Source: Cryptomeria japonica (lineage: Eukaryota; Streptophyta; Pinopsida; Cupressales; Cupressaceae). Taken from it: 64,000 nucleotides of DNA. Numbering within the stretch: position 1 is the first letter of the stretch; the number at the start of each line of letters is the position of its first letter. The position numbers were made by a program, and so were the translations under genes. Below the pieces are notes generated by a model that made no database searches, had not been told where the DNA came from, and worked only from the letters and a program-made list of their open reading frames with translations. Shown piece after piece: positions 57,571 to 64,000 of the stretch. Where the stretch lies: NCBI RefSeq assembly GCF_030272615.1, contig NC_081413.1, positions 565,316,510 through 565,380,509 on the forward strand, written 5' to 3'.

Positions 57571-57575
57571 CACCA
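57571..57575. repeat. right TSD of family-B solo LTR (CACCA)
   Basis: It is an exact match to 56673-56677. Confidence 0.92.
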
Positions 57576-59118
57576 GTTACAAGGCTCTTAAGTGAGTCAC
57601 TGCAGAATGAACTTATGTCCAAAAACATCGAACATGACTAAACACCTTTAAGTAGTAGCCCACCCGTTCTATTGATTGAGGATATTTGAGGTATAATTTA
57701 GTGCAAGAGCATAGAAGGTTTTGCTCCCAAGATACTCACCATACATATTTCCTTGAGTAGAAACATAGCTTTTTGAAAAGTCACTTGTGGCTTGATAAAA
57801 GTGGTGACTCCCCCATCATAGGGATCATCTATTTGTTATGCTCGTGCAAGACTTAGTATATCACATCCTTACCTGCCACGGCGGGATTCATAAGGTATGT
57901 ATTACCAAAGTCGAAGAAATATCAAGATGTGGGCTAAATTTATCACAACTGGCCATTTGACCTTAGGGATAAAGAGTGTTTGAAGTGTGTTCGTTTTACA
58001 GACCTAGTGCAAATTGAGCCGACTTCAGGCTTTGGAATTACACCTTAAAATAAATCTAAAGGAAGGGTCAAAAACAAGTCCAAGGATTGGGTTGATCTAG
58101 ACCCATACTCATTTGTGCCTTTTGAGGCTACAATTTTGTGTTTGTGTGCTTGCTTTGTTTTCTTGTCAAAAAAAAATCAGAAAATCAAATCCCCCAAAAA
58201 AAAACAAAGTATTCATCCAACATCTGTCAACACAACCAAAATACCAAAAACAAAGTACAAACAACAAAGAGACAAAATTTATGACCATTCTTCACATCTT
58301 GCGAAAGAAGAAGTGTCATCATAATATTACCTTGAAAAAAAGACCACTAAGCTCAAAGGCTTTGATCAAAAGGAGGAAATTCTTCTATCTCAATAGACAA
58401 ATCTTTGTCTCACATAGAATCTTTCTGCATCGCATGCGTCTATACCTTCAAGGTAAAACAAACGAGTTTGATTCAAAATCATTGAACAAAAGAGCTTTTC
58501 TGCAATATAGATCTCTGAGTTATCACAAAAATCAAGGAGGAAAGATTAATCCCAACTTCTTCCCAAACATCTGTATCACCTACAACACAGCTCGAGAAGT
58601 GCCACCAACGCCTGAAAGGGAAGAGATAGAGTTTGTCCCATTTGTGACACAAAGTTTTTATTGAAAGTTGAAAAACAAAAAAACATCCATCATCTCATTC
58701 ATACATCATTATTCCATCATCAAATCCATCCCAACTCTCAAAACATTAAGAGGTTCTTGTCCCAAGTTCTCTTTTAGATATTGCTTGAAATCAAACACAT
58801 CACATCACTTTTTAGATTGTTTCTACATCTAGGATAAGCTCATCCTAAGAGACACATCTACACAGGTTAAAACTAGTTCATGAGTGAATCTTCTAATTGC
58901 TAGGTAGTCAAAATCTGTAACACATCTCAGATTTCTCTACACCTTATCACATCCAAAAATCATCAAAACAAACAAGCAATTCAAAGAAGGAATTCTGGTT
59001 ACATCTACCTTTAGAGTGCTAGAGATCTACATATCATACAATCTACTAATCATCCATCTTTCCTCAAAACAACTCATCATCATCATCAATCAACTTCAAA
59101 CACAAACTTGCAAACAAA
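57576..59118 (+). other. gypsy-2 leader, right part, with an upstream ORF
   Basis: No known domain. A 183-codon open frame (58113-58664) precedes gag; it is lysine-rich and ends in EVPPTPEREEIEFVPFV. Some Tat/Ogre elements have an extra ORF before gag, so it may be a remnant of one, but gypsy-1 has no similar protein and no family match is recognised. The remaining sequence up to the gag ATG is AC-rich with CATCATCA runs. Confidence 0.35.
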
Positions 59119-61683
59119 ATGGCTCAAACCCGATCACGATCAAGGCAACGAGAAATAGAAATTGAGGAAGAAGAGGACAACCTCAATGAATTTCAAGAAG
59201 CACTTGGAGGAAATGGGAATGATGAAAACCCAGGTACACCCACTCCTTCAACAATCGAAAGGGTTCAGCATAACCCTCATTTTAACAGATTATTTGATGA
59301 AATACTAAGGAGCAATGCGGATGCTCACTTCTTAAAACTCGCTCAAGAAGGAGCCAAACTCCCCTCAGACTTTGATCTTGCCCAATTAAGACAAGCATCA
59401 GAAAGACAAAGTCGCCATGAGGAAGAAAGGCGTAGAGATCCCATCAGATATAACATCCCTCGAGGTAACCCACCACCTCCTCCTCCTAATGAAATAGAGA
59501 TGTTGCGGCAACAAGTTGAGAATCTCGCCCAACAACTTCATAGTGGTGTTAAGACCAATCAATTCTCACTTAACGACATCTGTCCCTATTCGTTTGATAG
59601 GAATCTTTATATGCCACCCTTTCCACGCGGATTCGAAACACCAAAATTCGAAAAATATAGAGGAAAGGGAGATCCCTGCGATCATGTCCGAGAATTTCAT
59701 TCCACTTGTCTCGAAGTTGCATATGAAGACACATACTTAATGCGCCTTTTCCCCCAAAGCTTGGGAGGAACAACCACATCATGGTTTTCCCGACTTCCAG
59801 GTGGCATAAGAACATTTGAGGAACTCATCCAGAAGTTCCTATCTCATTACTCTTATAATATTGAACGCGACATCACCATGGCTGATCTATGCAACACCAA
59901 ACAAAAACCAGGTGAATTATTCTCAGTATTCCTGCAACGATGGCGCCAAATGTCTAGCAGGCGTTCTCTTCAGTTACCTGAACGAGAACTAGTGGAAATT
60001 TTCATTTCCAACTTAAACGAAGAAATGGAATTTCACCTGGATGTCAAAGACACCGATTCTTTTAACGATATGATCACCAAAGGCATACAATGTGAAAGGG
60101 CACTCATCAAGAAAGGACTCATCAAAATCTTTAATGAACCAAAAGATGGTCCTCGCCCGCGCTTCAATAGTGATAAACCGAACTTCTGGAACAAGAATAA
60201 GAAAATCGTCAACGATGGGGTTGTAGATGCTCGAACTATCCAAAATGCACAACCTGTGGTTCGATTTGCAGGACAAAATCCTCCACCTCAAAATAACACA
60301 AATGTTCTTCCTAATCAAGGTCGCATCACATCTCATGATGAACCAAGACCTCGTCAGCAAAAACAAAAACGCACATACACTCCCTTAGGGGAACCCATTG
60401 AAACAGTGATGCGACAACTCATTTCTCAAAATTTGATCACTCTACCTAAGCTATCAAACTATGAGCCTCAGGTCAAACCGGCATGGTGGAGAGATACTGA
60501 ACATTGTGAGTTCCATCAAGGAAGAGGACACAAGACAAGTAATTGTCACCGATTGAAAGATCTCATTCAGGATCTTATTGACCGAGGAGAAATTGAAATT
60601 GAAGGGCATGACCCAAAAACAACCAATAATGATCATCAGATGTTCAAGAACCCACTTCCATCGCAAGATCAAAGGGGTCCTTCCACTTCCAGACGAGATC
60701 CTGATACCACTGATTATACGCAAGCTGCGTATAATTACACTGTCAATCACCTGTATGATGCCAGTGAACAAATTGCAACCATAACCTTCAAAAATCCCAC
60801 CTCAAATTGCAATGTTGTTACACGTCGTGGCAAGGTCACCATCAAGGCAGCTCCACAAGGCACCACCTCCGTCCCAAAGCAGTACAATCTTGTGGAACAA
60901 TTAGACAAAACCCCTGCACTTATATCCATTCTAGAACTATTGCGCCTATCGCCCTCTCATAAAACAATCTTGGATCAAGCACTCCAAGAGGCGTCAGTCC
61001 CTGCAAACCTGAACACGGACCAATTTCAAGCCATGGTTGGAAATCTAAAGTCATCACCTTGTCTCACTTTTTCTGAAAGTGACAACTCTTCCTTCCAGCA
61101 ACCTCATAATGCCTCGCTACACATTGAAGGCTTTATCAACCAACACAGGATCAAGCGAGTCTTGATAGATAATGGAGCAGGCCTAAACATTTGTACACTA
61201 CAGTTGGTCACAGCATTGGGATATGCAATAGAATCAGTGGATCCTCGCAAGAAGATCACCATCAAGGCCTATAATGATGCAGAGCGTTCATCCAAAGGAG
61301 CCGTGGTACTACCAATCCGAGTGGGCCCTGTGGTAAAGCACATCATCTGTCAGGTTCTGGACCTTCCTCTGCCATATAATCTATTATTAGGGAGACCTTG
61401 GATACATGCCATGCAAGTTGTTCCATCTACCTACCATCAATGTATCAAGTTCCCACATAACGGTACAGAGATCACAATCCTGGGCGATGCAAATCCGTTT
61501 GCATTTTGCCATAATATCAGCCATCAACCAGAGATTACAGTTCCTAATAATAGAGAAGCCATTTCCTCCACATCATATGTAAGTCCCGCCTCTCTTGCCA
61601 GTTCGAACACCCCTATACCCAAGCAAGAAAAGCTAAAAATGAAAGTAGCAGAGGAAGGTCCTGGAGAATATAACTTGAGTTAG
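59119..61683 (+). pseudogene. gypsy-2 Gag and protease
   Basis: The 854-codon frame starts MAQTRSRSRQREIEIEEEE; the ATG follows an AAACAAA context and matches the start region of gypsy-1 Gag. Capsid landmarks lie at residues ~150-345 (CPYSFDRNLYMPPFPRGF, KFEKYRGKGDP, RLFPQSLGG, FLQRWRQMSSR). The zinc motif CEFHQGRGHKTSNC is at ~462 and a protease at ~670-790 with LIDNGAGLNICT and LLLGRPWIH. Most relatives have DGGA or DSGA rather than DNGA. It ends at a TAG (61681) where CAG is expected, and the frame continues without a shift. Confidence 0.92.
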
Positions 61684-64000
61684 CTCTTTTGTGTGGGACA
61701 AATGCCCACTTCTCCTAGAACACATGGTAAACCACAGCAGTTGCTCCAGCAACCACTAAACATACCAGCATGTGCTTTGACACCTTTCGTTCTTGGAAAG
61801 AGTCAAGAGGAAGAAACACAAGATGAGGACCTAGCGGAATGGATCTATAAGGATCCCATCACCACTGATAAACCGCAAGTTACACTTCCTACAGAACAGT
61901 ATGGCAAAGGCCTCCTCATTATGCAAAGAATGGGATATGATGGTCAGAGTGCTTTAGGATATTGCAAACAAGGATGACATGAACCTTTGCTGCTAGAGTT
62001 CAAGACCAAAGGTAATACGGGCCTCGGTTTTGAAAAGGAGGTCCTTCCTAAACTCAGATTCAAAGGAAAACCTAGCAAACCATTTTGCCCACCTACTGCA
62101 AAGAGGACACCTTTCATAATCAAAGCACCATCAAGCAATATTGCCACTGCCCCATCGAGGCTCACAACCCCACCGCAACCATCACCAATGTCACTCATCC
62201 CATCAAACGAACTCGTAATCCCATCAATAACACCAATAGCAGCAGCAACTGTATCAGAACCCGCAGCAACATCTATGGCACCAGTAGTTCCAGCAGAAAC
62301 CACTGAGTCACCATTACCGATACTTCCTGTACCAGATCCTTTAAACCCCATCACGGTTCCTGCAGCACCGATCACCACAAAGATACATAAACCAATCACA
62401 CCTGCCGTGTTCAACTCCAAAGACATCCCAGTATGGTATAGCAATCGGATGCTGGAAAGTGATTCAGAGACCGACTCACATGAGTGGGAATTTGATTCTG
62501 TACAGCTTAACACTTCAGATGAGGAAGACACATCACCACCTCCGCCCCGCAAAGACATTCCTGTTTATGGAGAAACACAAATAAAGACCACTTGGGTACC
62601 TGAGCTGGAAACATCTTCCACAGACCCTACGTCTCATCCTACGCCTGATTCTGACAGGGAGAGTACCATCAATGACCTTCACCACACTGTCTTAACCCTC
62701 ACTGATACATCTCCTGCACTTAACTTAATCGATGAAGTAATGCCCATTATCCACCCTGAACTCATTGAATGGAACCAACCAAATCCCCCATGTCTTGACC
62801 TCTTCCAGAACGATGAGGCTATCATTGACTTTTTGGAATTAAGGGATAATCTACCAAGCGGGGATCACAAAGCTGGATTCGCCATTCAACTTAATAGCGC
62901 AGCATACTTCGGGGCGGATGCCAAACCCTTCGGCTGCAAAAATATAACAATAAAACATGGATCTTCTAGTGAAAACCACACTGTGGCACTGTTTGATCCG
63001 GCAACAGTAAAAAGAAAGAGCGTATCCAACGGTGAAAACCTCTCTGAGGCGCCTGAGGATGAAGGGTTTGAAATTCTCCCTGATAGTATACAACAGGAAC
63101 GATCAACGATTCTTATCGAGGAAACCAAAGAATACAATGTGGGGACTCCTGAAAACCCTCATATCATACATCTGGCATCTCTTCTCACTCCAGAGGAACA
63201 GCCTCAATTCATAGAGTTCTTCCAACAACGTCAGATCAACTTTGCATGGTCATATGCAGACATGCCGGGGCTTGATCCTGATTTAGTTATGCATCACCTC
63301 ACCATAGCAGAAGGAGCCAAACCTGTCAAGCAGAAGCTTCGTAAGATGCATCCTCAGATTGCAGTGCTAGTCAAAACAGAACTCAAGAAACTCCTAGATG
63401 TGGGTTTCATTAGGCCAATTGATTATGCAGAATGGATCTCCAACATTGTGCCTGTCGGCAAACCAAAAGGGGGCATCCGCATTTGTACTGACTTCAGAGA
63501 TCTGAATAAGGCATGTCCTAAGGATGACTTCCCCCTACCAAATATCGATATCATAGTGGATTTAACAACAGGACATGCCATGCTTTCACTCATGGATGGC
63601 TTTTCCGGCTACAATCAGATAAAGATCGCACCCGAAGATCAACATAAGACAGCCTTCACATGTCCATGGGGCACATACTGCTGGAATGTAATGCCTTTTG
63701 GTCTAAAGAATGCAGGAGCGACCTATCAAAGAGCAATAACCACCATCTTCCATGACATGATGCATACTATGATGGAAGATTATGTGGATGACTTACTAGC
63801 AAAATCACTTACTAGAGAAGGACATCTTCACATCTTAGATCAAATCTTTGATAGACTGGAACAATACCATGTTCGACTTAACCCAAAGAAATGTGTCTTT
63901 GGAGTAACCTCCGGGAAGCTTCTAGGATACATTGTCTCAAGCAAAGGCATTGAGGTCGATCTAGCGAAGGTAAAGGCAATCATGGATATGCCACCTCCAA
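61684..64000 (+). CDS. gypsy-2 G-patch, acidic linker and reverse transcriptase (runs off the window)
   Basis: The frame of gag-pro continues with one TGA at 61975, where CGA is expected; from 61978 to 64000 it is fully open. A G-patch (YGKGLLIMQRMGYDGQSALG, 61900-62035) is followed by a Pro/Thr/Ala-rich and then acidic linker (62090-63150). RT then shows KLRKMHPQIAVLV, FIRPIDYAEWISN, RICTDFRDLNKACPKD, SLMDGFSGYNQIKI, FGLKNAGATYQRA, catalytic YVDDLL at 63781-63798 and NPKKCVFGV. G-patch modules bind nucleic acid and helicases, and in betaretroviruses one follows the protease. RNase H and integrase must lie beyond 64000. Confidence 0.9.

Larger units (their letters stand above)
53831..64000 (+). 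mobile_element. gypsy-2: Tat-lineage Gypsy element, 3' end beyond window
   Basis: The parts present are a 1384-bp LTR, a tRNA-Trp-type primer site, a ~3.9-kb leader with a word array and a nested solo LTR, and a gag-pro-Gpatch-RT frame with only two stops. Gag and pol landmarks match gypsy-1 in order and often residue by residue, but LTR and leader differ greatly. It inserted into ORF 2 of copia C. Confidence 0.93.

Noticed and set aside
61944-62558. 204-codon Gly/Val/Ser-rich minus-strand frame
   Set aside because: It is the complement of the Pro/Thr/Ala-rich linker of gypsy-2 pol; the plus-strand frame is supported by G-patch and RT on either side.
1-64000. Host protein-coding genes
   Set aside because: Both strands were read for exon-like blocks; every recognisable domain belongs to LTR or non-LTR retrotransposons or their cargo.

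Overview
This window looks like repeat-filled intergenic DNA from a large plant nuclear genome. A conifer or other gymnosperm is my best guess, inferred from the very high density of old, long, nested LTR retrotransposons; a large angiosperm genome cannot be excluded from this sequence alone. I found no host protein gene, rRNA or tRNA gene. Every recognisable coding stretch belongs to a retrotransposon, and all but the last are broken by stop codons or frameshifts. Most of the stops are TAG, TGA or TAA where relatives have CAG, CGA, TGG or CAA, as expected from C-to-T decay of methylated DNA.

Layout. 1-250 is the end of a Copia LTR (family B). 1362-2445 is a possible antisense retroposon and ~2560-2896 another Copia LTR end. 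4447-10681 is an L1-type LINE with target-site duplications (TSDs). From 11611 to about 33300 lies an antisense Copia element (copia A). It is split by a 16.5-kb Ty3/Gypsy element of the Tat lineage (gypsy-1, 12448-28959, TSD CTGTC) and by a solo Gypsy LTR (31697-32875, TSD GTAAT). 34770-36700 is a recombinant Copia fragment: 3' interior, one LTR carrying a 252-bp tandem duplication, then 5' interior. An antisense chromovirus (37733-38081 and 43624-44637) is split by a complete but old Copia element (copia B, 38082-43623). It is cut again by a second antisense Tat element (Tat-D, LTR 44638-45737). At 49804 begins a SIRE-like Copia element (copia C) with a five-zinc-knuckle Gag and a second ORF of unknown function. 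It is interrupted at 53831 by a second Tat element (gypsy-2), which runs off the window end with Gag, protease, G-patch and RT still almost intact. A solo family-B LTR (56678-57570, TSD CACCA) sits in the gypsy-2 leader.

How the parts work together. The Tat elements have the order gag - protease - G-patch linker - RT - RNase H - second RNase H - integrase. Gypsy-1 also carries, antisense in its 3' region, a decayed plant-mobile-domain (PMD) gene that converges on gag-pol.

Most unusual observation. The non-coding parts of several elements contain arrays of a short conserved word (about 8-11 nt) repeated about every 20 nt (mostly 19-21) with unrelated spacers between. The word differs from array to array while the spacing stays the same. 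In gypsy-1 the same word occurs in the gag-pol leader and, inverted, in the leader of the antisense PMD gene. I know of no description of this. Tandem repeats in the hypervariable 3' UTR of Tat elements are a known but different precedent.
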